Source: Anthopleura xanthogrammica (taxonomy: Eukaryota; Cnidaria; Anthozoa; Actiniaria; Actiniidae). Taken from it: 64,000 bases of DNA. The DNA is taken from the NCBI GenBank assembly GCA_964019055.1, contig OZ025206.1, positions 13,550,291 to 13,614,290 of the forward strand, written 5' to 3'. The notes under the pieces were generated by a model, which made no database searches, was not told where the DNA came from, and saw only the letters and a program-made list of their open reading frames with translations. Each line of letters opens with the position of its first letter. Positions within the stretch are counted from its first letter, which is position 1. Both the position numbers and the translations under genes were made by a program. Positions 12,523-23,276 of this stretch are shown in pieces.

Positions 12523-12984
12523 TCGACCACTCAAGAGTAATATCTGATTCAGTAACAAATGATTTCACCTGAAGCATAAATGACATTTAAAATTAAACCA
12601 TGAAAAATCCTATAATACCTTGGAGAGATAATCGGCCTTAAGCCCCGCAAATACCCGCACAAAAAAAAAAAACAAGTATAAGCCCTGATGTTACTGCTAA
12701 TGACTCCACAACAATAGCTTGTTTGTTTGCCTGCTGGCTCAAAGCTATCACTGTATCATATTCGATATTTTGTAGCAGATAGTAACAAACAAGCTGATAT
12801 ATTTTCAATTCCGCACGGTGCATGTGGTAGCCGTGGTACAAGGTGTATACCGGGTAGCCGTGGTATAACGTGGCGCCGTGGTATACCGTGGTATACCGTG
12901 AAAGGTCACCCATCCAGGCACTAACCTTGCTTGACTCTCACTGTCTTTATTTGAGGCCCAAGTATTTTCCCCCGGCAAAAATGG

Positions 12985-13086
12985 AAAAAAGGTAAAGCGT
13001 CCTTATTTTACATCAGTAGCTCGTAATAGTTAATATTAACTACTTAACTTGAGGCCGACGGTGCGTTCATTTTACCCCGACGATGT
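12985..13086. mobile_element. Fragment related to the SINE at 42750
   Basis: Shares GGTAAAG at one end and GCCGACGGTGCG..TTTTACCCC at the other with the element inserted in the 47-bp satellite. No tRNA-like part is visible here, so it is a tail fragment or a relative. Confidence 0.45.
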
Positions 13087-13314
13087 CAATAAATGAGCAC
13101 AGCACGTACAATACCTGTGAAACAAATGCACTATATATACTAGATCAATTTTCACTTCAAATAATCGAATGCGTATGCGTTGCAGATAGTACAAGGGATA
13201 AGCCGTAGCTACCGTCTGGTTACCGGCTAGTCTCTCCCCTGATGCCTTCGAGCTAAAACGTTATCCTTCGTAATAAATCCGTACATTAAGGTATTCACGC
13301 ATTGACATTGGTAT

Positions 13315-13523
13315 TAGCAGTGGTAGTGGTAGTGGTAGTGGTAGTGGTAGTGGTAGTGGTAGTGGTAGTGGTAGTGGTAGTGGTAGTGGTAGTGGTAGTG
13401 GTAGTGGTAGTGGTAGTGGTAGTGGTAGTGGTAGTGGTAGTGGTAGTGGTAGTGGTAGTGGTAGTGGTAGTGGTAGTGGTAGTGGTAGTGGTAGTGGTAG
13501 TGGTAGTGGTAGCGGTAGTGGTA
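13315..13523. repeat. GGTAGT hexanucleotide microsatellite
   Basis: About 34 nearly pure copies of GGTAGT, with one GGTAGC near the right end. All six frames are open or nearly so; the poly-Val, poly-Thr and Tyr-His ORFs across it are artefacts. Confidence 0.95.
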
Positions 13524-14310
13524 ATACGATTCCATCGACTGCTGGCTACCGGAGTTTCTTCAATCTGGCACTGTACGTGTAACAGAAGCGGATCTAAGGG
13601 TGGTTCCATGGAAACCCCTTTGTGAAGCCGATCATGTTCTTTACGGTCGATAGAACGAAATTGATAAATACAATCTTTTTTTAGCGTATGGTATTTCTAG
13701 CTTGGTTCGATCGCATTCTCGTTTTTAGTGCACCTTCATCTTTTGCGGGGGAAAAACGTCGAATTTCACGTGCCGAATCTAATGCAATTAAACTCAAACA
13801 ATAAGTTTTGCTCATTTGCATGTAAAATTCTACGTCTAAACCGGTCCTTAGTCTAATAAATCTTCATGGTAGCATTAACGATTCTGTCTCGTTGCTGCCC
13901 CCCTCCCCCGAAAAAAAGGTAAAAGTATTATGGGGATGTGAAATTGGTGAATGCCCTACCTGCGCGTTTCTGCGCGTTTGTGGCGTCTCTGCGCGGCTAC
14001 CTATTGGAACTCCCCCCTCACTTTTAAGATTCTATGTCCGCCACTAGATTCTAGATGTAAGAAAGTATTCCTTGTCCATGGCTTTTTGCACAAAGGCTTA
14101 TACAGACCCTTGATTCGATTTAAGTCGATGTGTGTGGTACAATAACCCTACGGCGGTCTGTAAAAGACCCACAGCTAAAAACTATCATTGCTCAATTGGT
14201 TTTGACCGGTTGTTTGTTATATCAATTAATCTATGTCCACGAAAAGATGCGCGCGGAACTTTAAGGGGTAAAATTATTAAATTGATAAACGCACCGGTAT
14301 GTAATAGACC

Positions 14311-14472
14311 TAGGTTTGGGCGTAATGTTTTCCCATTTCAGACCACGTGTCATTCTCCTGAGAGAATAAGATTCTTTGTTTTGAGTTGCATCCATATTAA
14401 CCGTTAAGCAAAGAAATGACACTCTAGGGAATGGCACGTGGTCTGAAATGGAAAAACATTACGCCCAAGCTA
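14311..14472. mobile_element. MITE family B, copy 1
   Basis: Ends GGTTTGGGCGTAATGTTTTC and AAAACATTACGCCCAAGC are inverted, followed inward by CCATTTCAGACCACGTG and its complement. Copies at 26519-26716 and 50591-50773, and a partial at 35992, share this structure and the inner GAATAAGATTCTTTGTTT segment or its remnants. Non-coding. Confidence 0.8.
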
Positions 14473-15141
14473 AAAAGGTTACTGAAAAGGTCTGTTACAT
14501 ATTGTTTTGTTACTGAATAGCACTGGTCAATACTTCCAGACATCGAGTGCTGAAGCGTCGTATGGCAGCTCGAATCAATTACGGCTGTGCTTTAAATCTC
14601 GGCCCAAAGTAATGCTGAAAGCAACAATTTCTTATTATAAGAGCTTAGCGCTCCAAGGCCTCCAGCGACGCTGACAGCACACGATTCATAACTCAACAGA
14701 TTTAAAACTTTCTCCCGGGGCATCTGGCGAATAGACCTAGTCACCTTCGTATGTAAATTGCCCAGTTTAAACAAACAAACCATGTGATGTTTACATAATG
14801 TTTTATGGAGAATTGTTTCTTTATAATGTTTCCATATCCACATAAATATGAACGAATAAATTTCAGAAATATAAAGGAACAATTTTCCAGGGAACATCAT
14901 GGAAACATCACGTGGTTTGAATTGTTACATTCGAAGTTGATTAGGGTCTATTCGTGACCGGGTATGAAATCCGGAAGTAATGGTGGCACATTAGAGATAT
15001 ATACACTATGTAACCAATAATGCAGTGATTTCTTGCTATTCAATGTGCTCTTTTTTTACTATGGACCTAATGCTTTCCTATTTCAAATCTTTCAGAAAAA
15101 AGGGTTCTATTGGAAAGGGAGCAGAGGGCGTAAAACCAAAT

Positions 15142-15304
15142 AGCCCACTTTTGATATTCTGGTTGAGTGATCACGCACAAAGCAAATCAAGATGGTGCTC
15201 CGGGGAATCAATGGAGTTATCCTAATATATTAATTTGTTTCCCCGGAGCCTCGTCTTGAATTGCTTTGCGCGTGATCACTCAACCAGAATATCAAAAGTG
15301 GGCT
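15142..15304. mobile_element. Long foldback MITE
   Basis: Almost fully palindromic 163 bp: AGCCCACTTTTGATATTCTG at the left and CAGAATATCAAAAGTGGGCT at the right, continuing inward through GTTGAGTGATCACGC and GCTCCGGGGAA. The centre is a short AT-rich loop near 15222-15232. Confidence 0.8.
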
Positions 15305-15639
15305 GTTATTGGTATCCTCTCCAGCTGGTATAGAAAGAAAGAATTTTCCAGGGGAATGACACAGTCTCACATTTAAAAAGTCGTATCATGCTCATTAAAA
15401 GAGGTTATTCTTTTTTAACTAGTGCTCGATCGTCAAGAAAGATGACGCGTCGCAGCAAGTATAGACAATGGCTCTCTCAGTCCCGCATATCATACTAGAA
15501 TTATTCACTTTTCTTCTGCTTTACGTTTTGTTTTGCTGATAAAGTTGAAATGGCATTAAAATTGAGTATTTTATAAGCATTAAATTTGTATGAGAAGACG
15601 CTCCGGATGGCAATATTTGGATGTTTGAAAACTATATAC

Positions 15640-15775
15640 TGCCACTGCCACTGCCACTGCCACTGCCACTGCCACTGCCACTGCCACTGCCACTGCCACT
15701 GCCACTGCCACTGCCACTGCCACTGCCACTGCCACTGCCACTGCCACTGCCACTGCCACTGCCACTGCCACTGCA
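15640..15775. repeat. CTGCCA hexanucleotide array
   Basis: About 22 perfect CTGCCA units leading directly into the 19-bp satellite at 15776. Confidence 0.95.
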
Positions 15776-16571
15776 TGCACCACTGCCACTGCCATGCACC
15801 ACTGCCACTGCATGCACCACTGCCACTGCCATGCACCACTGCCACTGCCATGCACCACTGCCACTGCCATGCACCACTGCCACTGCCATGCACCACTGCC
15901 ACTGCCATGCACCACTGCCACTGCCATGCACCACTGCCACTGCATGCACCACTGCCACTGCCATGCACCACTGCCACTGCCATGCACCACTGCCACTGCC
16001 ATGCACCACTGCCACTGCCATGCACCACTGCCACTGCCATGCACCACTGCCACTGCCATGCACCACTGCCACTGCCATGCACCACTGCCACTGCCATGCA
16101 CCACTGCCACTGCCATGCACCACTGCCACTGCCATGCACCACTGCCACTGCCATGCACCACTGCCACTGCCATGCACCACTGCCACTGCCATGCACCACT
16201 GCCACTGCCATGCACCACTGCCACTGCCATGCACCACTGCCACTGCCATGCACCACTGCCACTGCCATGCACCACTGCCACTGCCATGCACCACTGCCAC
16301 TGCCATGCACCACTGCCACTGCCATGCACCACTGCCACTGCCATGCACCACTGCCACTGCCATGCACCACTGCCACTGCCATGCACCACTGCCACTGCCA
16401 TGCACCACTGCCACTGCCATGCACCACTGCCACTGCCATGCACCACTGCCACTGCCATGCACCACTGCCACTGCCATGCACCACTGCCACTGCCATGCAC
16501 CACTGCCACTGCCATGCACCACTGCCACTGCCATGCATCACTGCCACTGCCATGCACCACTGCCACTGCCA
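15776..16571. repeat. 19-bp satellite (about 41 copies) derived from CTGCCA
   Basis: The unit is TGCCACTGCCATGCACCAC. It reads as two CTGCCA hexamers plus a seven-base TGCACCA insert, so it probably grew out of the adjacent hexamer array. Three shorter units lacking one hexamer occur near 15770-15810 and 15940. Nineteen is not a multiple of three and the unit has no stop, so each strand is open in all frames; the 300-350-residue ORFs reported here have no coding meaning. Confidence 0.95.
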
Positions 16572-16580
16572 CTATCACTA

Positions 16581-16745
16581 CAGGGGCGGTTCCAGGGAGG
16601 GGCAAAGGGGTCTATAGCTCCCCCTTACCTATGTTTCTTGAAGTGGAACAGAAAGCACATTTTAAAATATCTTTCCTAGTTCTGCAGTGTCATTCGCAAC
16701 ATTCAGTCAATCCCCTCCTTATATTCTTGTCTGCATCCGCCCCTG
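16581..16745. mobile_element. CAGGGGC MITE, copy 2
   Basis: Begins CAGGGGCGGTTCCAGGGAGG and ends CTGCATCCGCCCCTG. It lies at the right edge of the satellite and is flanked by CACTA on both sides, so it seems to have landed in the CCACTACCACTA-type repeat. Confidence 0.7.
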
Positions 16746-18268
16746 CACTACCACTACCACTGTTCGAAAGATTTCTATGGGTAGAAATAAAAGCTCACAT
16801 GCTATAAATTTCATTATTAGATAACTGTTAAAAATCTCGCGTTCTGATTGGCCTTGGCTGAGAGCGCGCGCCAGTCCCTTCTTCAGGTTTTGTCTTTTTG
16901 AAGAAAAGAGCCCTAGGACTACCGAAACGTTGTAAAAGTAAGATATATTGCTGAGAATATCCCTAGATAACTATAAGAATCACTTAATAATATGAACAGC
17001 GAAGAGAAGGCAACAGAATCAAGTTTTTTTCAACCGATTGTGATTGGTTCGCAGCCATTGATTAAAATATGGCTTTACTAAGACAGGTGTTCTTATCATA
17101 AGTGGAAATTTAATTGTCAAATACTGAATGAAAAGTCGAGCGTTTCGAGTTTCAGATATGCATATTCATCTGCTTTTTGTTTGTTTTATTTTCCATTTTC
17201 TTTTCTTTTTTCTTCGGCGTTGTGTTTACAAGTGACTTTTCTTGGAGATAATCCATCATGATCACGCGTGGCCTTAGTTCAGAAAGAAGCAGAATATTGT
17301 GCGCATTGATGAACGCAATTTTAACTGCGCGTGCTCGCTTTCTCGTCGCTCTGAGGGAGTTTCTGTCTGGCTGACTCAAACATTTAATAAGAATCTACTT
17401 TAAAAACATTAAGCGCAATTTGAATAAGAAAGCACACTTAGAGAGACATTAAAGACAACCTTTGAGAAATACATTCATGTAAATAAATCAATCTCTTTGT
17501 TCGCACACTTGTAGTTTTGTCAACATTTCTACTGTTTTTGTTAAAGTAAGAAAAAACATACATAAATTTGATGCCGTCTGTTTTCACTGATATTTTGAAA
17601 GAAATAATAACAATACCAAAAAATTCAACTTGAAAAAAATCCGGAAGGCATTGTCTTGCGGCGCTTGTTTTTGACTATTCCCTTTTCTCTATGATTCTCT
17701 TTTTACCGACTCTTTTTTTTTTTCATTCTTTTTCTGTTTCTTTAGTCATCGAAGGAGTGTGAGCCACATAGTTGCGTGACGAAAGGACCGTCTGGTTTTG
17801 AGTGTTTCCCGGATGTATCCGTGGGACTCACCCAGACAGCTGGCTTTGATTCTCTTCATCCTCTGAACTGATAAACGTTGTATCGTATAACAAAGTTGAA
17901 CCATTCATATTTTACATAACTTGGGTTTTCATCGTACGGTCAGAAAAGATTCAACTATAATATTTACTCGGCGAGGAAAGAGACGAAAGCTTGGAATTCC
18001 CCACATTACGGTTCGGTGGTCAAATAGCGCTAAGCTGTAACAGGATTGAACGAAGTAATTGTCACGAACCGTTGACTTGGGTCGCCGACTCACTGTAGTA
18101 TTTCCATTCAGTAGTGTTTGTCACGGCTACACTGGATCAAGCGAATTGAAGTGTTGGGTTTCACACCCAAACAGGGCCACGATGAAGAAGACATGAAGAT
18201 TTGTGACTAAACTACTAGAGAAGGAAAGCTACCACTCTGTCATCAAATTGATTGAGAAGTAAATCAAC

Positions 18269-21200
18269 ATGGCCAGCTCATTAGGTATGCTCTTGAAATA
18301 TGGCAGTGCGCTAGTGTTTTTATTTTTGACTCTATCAAGTATAGGTTCACTAGTCTTACACCGAAATATTGGCAATCATATTTAGTGTGTTTCCAATAAG
18401 AGACAATTAATTATCACTTTTTGTAATTAGTTGTTTATGGTGTTTATCTTCGCAGGTCAGTTTCTCCATGAAGAAGATATTGACGAGGCAATGCGACTTG
18501 CCAAGAAAATTGAATACGAACAGCTTGATGAATACGAGCGTAAGATGATTAACAACATACTGGATTTTAACTGGGACGAAGAACATCAGATGGTGTCTAA
18601 CTTACTCCATGCTCCTCATCTAATCCCAGAAGATGTGCGGTTAAAAACCCTCATTAAAGGATTACGCGAAGAAAAGCATCCTTATTATGCCCTTGCAGCA
18701 GCTACAGGGATAGCGAGTCTGAAACTTGAAGGACCAGATGCCGAACGGATTATCGATCTTCTCAAAAAAATATCGAATCACAAGCAGGGGACAATCGCTG
18801 TTCGGGCCTTCATGACGTTAGCTGGCCTGCTCAGTCATCCAAAGGACACTTCATTTGTTATTAAATTTATGTACAAATCTAAATCAAATCTGAGGTATAA
18901 TTCATTGGACTGGTTGATTGCCAATATTCACGATAAAAATGAAATACTCAAAGCTCTAGAAGATAAATGTATTCCAGAAGATGTGAGGCAAGAAGCAACC
19001 GATAGAGTGAACACCTTATACCTTGACAAGGAAGATGAGATCGAAAGCCGAGGTAAGTGGAAATCGCTTATGGTATTATGGTTGTGCTGTCTGGTTCAAT
19101 TGGCACACCTTTATACTCGTGCATTTTAACGATATTTTTTTGATTATTAGATTAAATGAAAATAAACTCGTGTCAGGGTTTGCTTTGAACCATTCCAGGA
19201 ATTGAATCATTTGTGAATGTGTGACCTATTTATCAATGAATATTTGGGAACATTTTCTACATACTTGGGCAAAAACAAATTACCTTTTCCTCTGTCTATA
19301 AAGCAATAATATCCAAACCTCCCTTCTCTAGCAATTATTTCATAGATAGTAGCCTAAAGTATGATGTTTAGACTTGCTTTGAAATTCAAATCGCTTTGTT
19401 TTTCAAAACATAAGTGATTGCAAAAAGAGACAACCACGCTGAGGTCAGCAGCTGCCCGTCTACTCGACTAGCTTGCTTGCCAAGCTACGAGTTATTCTTT
19501 CTAGTCAACTACCGAACATTTCAGCACGTTTTTTTTCCTTTCAAACTTTTTTACTCTTCATGAAATACGCTTAATACGGTTTCAAGGTTTAATGTCAAAC
19601 TACTTCGGAAAAAAGTTCATCTTCTCTTTGATCGTATTTGCATAAGGCACTCAAAGATCCTTATACAAACATAGTCTGTGTGGAATTGGCTTTTTCAGTA
19701 AATATTTTATTGTTCTCTATCCAAACAGAGATGGCGATTTGAAAGAAGCCCATGTGGCCTCATCCTCTTTGCCTGTCAAGGGATCCAATTTTCAAACACA
19801 ATTTATTCACTATTTCATTCCTTTTCCAATATTTTTCAGTTATAAATCCCTTCATCTCAGACATGTATTACATATGTGTTATCCTCTCATATGTAAAGCG
19901 GAAATTCGTCTTTTCTTATCTAGGATATCATAAGAGGTCTTGGATTTTTCGTACGGCGAGTGAAAAACATGTTTTTTTAAACGAAAAAAATCTTATGTTT
20001 TATTCTGTAATTCTAATAATAGGGTTGAAACAGCTTTCTTTGTCTAGAGGTGGTTGTCAAGCAACTGTATGAATGAATGCGAAGCGCCCCAGTGTTGTTG
20101 ATATGATCTTTCATTCAAGAAGCTAGAGTGCTGAATCAATTATATATCTTGTTTATGTTGAAGAGCCATATAAAAAAACCTCTAATCCCACTACTGGGTA
20201 TCAGAGAAATCTTTTACAAGGAATCTTGTTTAGTCTTGATAATATTTTCACTTGCATGATAACTGATCAAGTAAAAAAATAATCATACATAGAAACACTT
20301 CTGTAACGTAATTTAATTAAGCCCTTGTTACGCATTGGAACTTTTAGCTGAAACTTATGTACAACGGCGTTGCGAGACAAGTTTCAAGGGGGATATACAC
20401 GGCACATCGGCCCTACACGCAACATAGACATTAAGGATGATGATGACACACGGCACAATTTCGTTCTGAAAATTTTTTCGGTTGCACGAGTAGAAAGCAG
20501 TTCTACAGCGTCTTTAATTTTGTTTCTAAGAAAGAATTTTCAGCGGAAATTCTATTCTTTATATTTTTAAGATGTTCAGAAAATTTGTCAAGTTGTAAAC
20601 TGAAACAAACAAACAACGAAAGAAACAAACAGACAAAGAAAGAAGCAAAGCAAACAAACTCTTCTTGAATGTTATCACATCTTTCAAAACCATTTCATTG
20701 CAAAATATCTCTTCAAATTCATCTATAATTTTTCGTATTGAGACTAATATAAAGGCTCATTACTTGAAATATCCTTCGTCCTTTTATCTTTGTTTCTTTG
20801 TTTTACTAAATGAAAATGAACGTACAGCATTAGGTCGTTAAACTTACTTCATTTACGTTACGTAACGAGATCAATTGCAACTGTTGTTTTTACTATCGAT
20901 AAATGACGCCGTCTTTCCAAATGTTACTAACCGCTATGCTAAGTTATTGTAATAGCAATACAAATTTCTCTTTCCTATTCCCAGTGACCTTTAATCCCAG
21001 TTCCATCGCATCGAAACCCAAGTCAGTTTGCGGTAGTCAGGCTAGACATTTTAAACTAAAAGCAACAGTTTCTTGGAGCGAAATTAAGTACATCTTTCAA
21101 GATGATGGTCCATCATCAGGATACAAATGTAGAAGTCATTAGTTTATGTTTAGTGTGCGAACTTAGATGACAAGGAAGAGTCCCCTTCGCTGGAGTTATC

Positions 21201-22005
21201 TGCGCCATCATGAAAGGTAGCCGTGCCTTTACATGGAAACGAGGTGACCTTGCAATGATGTGAGACATATCTGCGAATATCTATCCAAGGTGTAAAAAAG
21301 GTCTCTATCATTGTAAGGTCACCTCATATCTCACTTCGATTTAAAGGCACGGCTACCTTTCAAGATGGCGCAGAGAACTGCATGCGAAGGGGACTATTCT
21401 GTGCGTGCATCAAAACCGTGTTTTGGAAGAATAAATGTTGTTTCTATTTTTTGTCATTTTACCTCTTGAGGACTCTTTTAAAAAGTACATAAGTATACGT
21501 ATACTTACATTAGTTGCGCGCAATGGATGTTAATTGCAAGCCATGTCGCACGAAACAATATTTTGCACGCAATGTTGCTAGCTGAAGTAGAAAACGATCC
21601 TACGTACTTGAGCACCATTGCCAGCATTGCGTGCAATGCCTCACCGTGCATATGTCCGCGCCTTGTTGTTATAAGTCTAATACTAGTACTCACGATGTTT
21701 AATCTTGTCCTTTAGACTGGACCACAGAAGACATCCATCACTTCACATTTGTTCCTAATCTTGCCGAGTTCGAAGCCATGATGACAAAAGAACAGACACT
21801 TTCAGAGCTTTTCTCCGAACTTGACACAGACAAAGATGGCTTGATCAGCGCTAAAGAGCTGAAGGATTTCTGCGAAGACATAGGTCAAGATACCACAGAT
21901 GAGAATGCTAATAAAGATATAGCACTGGTAGATAGTGACAAAGATGGTAAAATAAACAGAGACGAATGGATAGAGCTAATGTTTCCGAAATTCAATATAC
22001 AATAA
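18269..22005 (+). CDS. Two-EF-hand calcium-binding protein with helical N-terminal region (three exons)
   Basis: Exons 18269-18284, 18456-19052 and 21716-22005 join in phase (1,1) to 301 codons, a 300-residue protein starting MASSLGQFLHEEDIDEAMRL. Residues 1-200 are charged helices that look like alpha-helical (HEAT/ARM-like) repeats, for example EDVRLKTLIKGLREE and later PEDVRQEATDRVNTLY; this fold call is inference. Two canonical EF-hand loops follow: DTDKDGLISAKE at about residues 241-252 and DSDKDGKINRDE at about 277-288, each with Asp at 1, 3 and 5, Gly at 6 and Glu at 12. No signal peptide or membrane segment, so probably cytosolic. Role: calcium sensing or buffering; no orthologue name is offered. 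The start is fixed by the ATG in the 16-nt first exon, whose GTATGC donor matches the phase. Intron 2 carries a family A MITE. Confidence 0.8.
21179..21395. mobile_element. MITE-like element, family A, copy 2
   Basis: 217 bp with ends AGTCCCCTTCGC and GCGAAGGGGACT, inside the last intron of the EF-hand gene. It shares the inner AAAGGTAGCCGTGCCTTTA and GAGGTGACCTTGCAATGAT segments with copy 1 at 1074. Confidence 0.8.
21510..21660. repeat. Foldback fragment with TTGCGCGCAATG motifs
   Basis: Contains GCGCGCAATGGATGTTAATT, GCTGAAGTAGAAAACGATCC and GCATTGCGTGCAATGCC. A related but differently arranged copy is at 26915-27060, which has TGCTGAAGTAGAAAACGACC and its complement side by side. Confidence 0.55.
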
Positions 22006-22970
22006 TCAATTCGTCAAAATTAGTCTTTAGTTAGTGCGTGGAGCGATTTGTGTAAGTGGTAAAACTCATTTGACGCAGGTCACAGCGGCACTCAGAAAAA
22101 AGCGCTAAATTTGGATAAGTAGGAAACTATGTCCAAGTTCGAAAGTGTTACGCACTCTTAGCCGGTAAGCTGAGGATAAACCACCGCACTTATGAAAGAG
22201 AGATTAATATGGCGTCATGGTTGCTATTTCTAGATGGGCGAAACACGTGCACATGCTAAAAGCAATGTTTTTCTTTTTCCATTGCAAAAAGAAAATTTAT
22301 ATCGCATGACAAACGTAACTTTCCTCAGTTTTCTGCATTTAGAAAGAATTTATTTCTTTTTACCAAGGTTTAGTCGTGGTTTGGTCTGCGCAGCTCTAGC
22401 AGATATAGCTCGCGCGCGCCATCTTGCTGTTAAATTTGGACGCATTTGTCGATGACCTCATTTTTGAAGTGTCTGTTTGCTGGCTAGTTCATGCCTAAAT
22501 ATTGAGTTGTTTTCTTTAAGAGAAGTCAAAACTGGTTTTTCATTATATTTTAATAAGTATAATAATTTACCTGAGTGTGTGACGTAAAACGTGACTTGGA
22601 TAGCTCAGATCACTATAGTACTGTTGAAAAATCATTCAAAAAGGAGTGAAAAAATGAGAGATTTTTTAGGGTAGATTTCACCAGGGGCCATTAGATAATA
22701 TAAGGTGTCGAAAAATCAATAGAAGCAGTACTGTAATTGCCTGTTTGTCAGTACGCATGGCAAATTAGTTGAACAAAAAAATAATATTAAAAGTAAGTAA
22801 AACTGCCCGTCAACCATCTTACATGTTTTGTCCTTGTATCCTCCCTTGTTTATGCGGATAAAGATAGCTCAACTTTGAACGAATATATTACGGGGGGCGT
22901 GGGGGTGGTGGCATACCGAGATACCAATCCTTCGGGCAGGTACCAAGGTATAGCTTGTATAGCTGCAGTA

Positions 22971-23103
22971 TAGACCCCTTGCAGCACTTTGCAGCTTAAT
23001 TTGGAGGACAAAACAAAAGAATTCCAATCTCCTGAGAATTGGAAACCTATTGTTTTGTCCTCCAACATATTGAGCTGCAATTAAAAATGGTGCAAGGGAT
23101 CTA
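22971..23103. mobile_element. Foldback MITE, family C, copy 2
   Basis: Ends TAGACCCCTTGCAGC and GTGCAAGGGATCTA. Arms TTTGGAGGACAAAACAA and TTGTTTTGTCCTCCAA pair around a centre with TTCCAATCTCCTGAGAATTG. It lies just beyond the 3' end of ICE1. Confidence 0.75.
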
Positions 23104-23192
23104 TCGCTTATATGGGTGCAGTATAGCTTGTATGGGTGTATGAGTATGGGTTGCACGTGTTGACCAACATATTGATAACTATTTAAAATATT

Positions 23193-23198
23193 TTTATT
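23193..23198 (-). promoter_or_regulatory. Candidate polyadenylation signal of ICE1
   Basis: AATAAA on the minus strand, about 80 bases downstream of the predicted stop at 23277. Its position fits a short 3' untranslated region. Confidence 0.5.
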
Positions 23199-23276
23199 GC
23201 AAAATTCATAAATTGAAGTTCGAGAGTTTTATCTATCTGACAGTAAAAAAATCATGACTCCATGTAGTCACTCTCA

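Noticed and set aside
12345..12530. Lysine/arginine-rich minus-strand protein
   Set aside because: Composition artefact of a polypyrimidine tract.
13295..13625. Poly-Val, poly-Thr and Tyr-His proteins
   Set aside because: Translation of the GGTAGT microsatellite.
15501..16807. Several 300-350-residue ORFs on both strands
   Set aside because: They translate the stop-free 19-bp satellite and CTGCCA array; every frame is open, so length carries no coding evidence.
17152..17379. 75-residue basic ORF on the minus strand
   Set aside because: Low-complexity lysine-rich end, no domain, no splice context; considered as a missing RhoGEF first exon but nothing supports the link.
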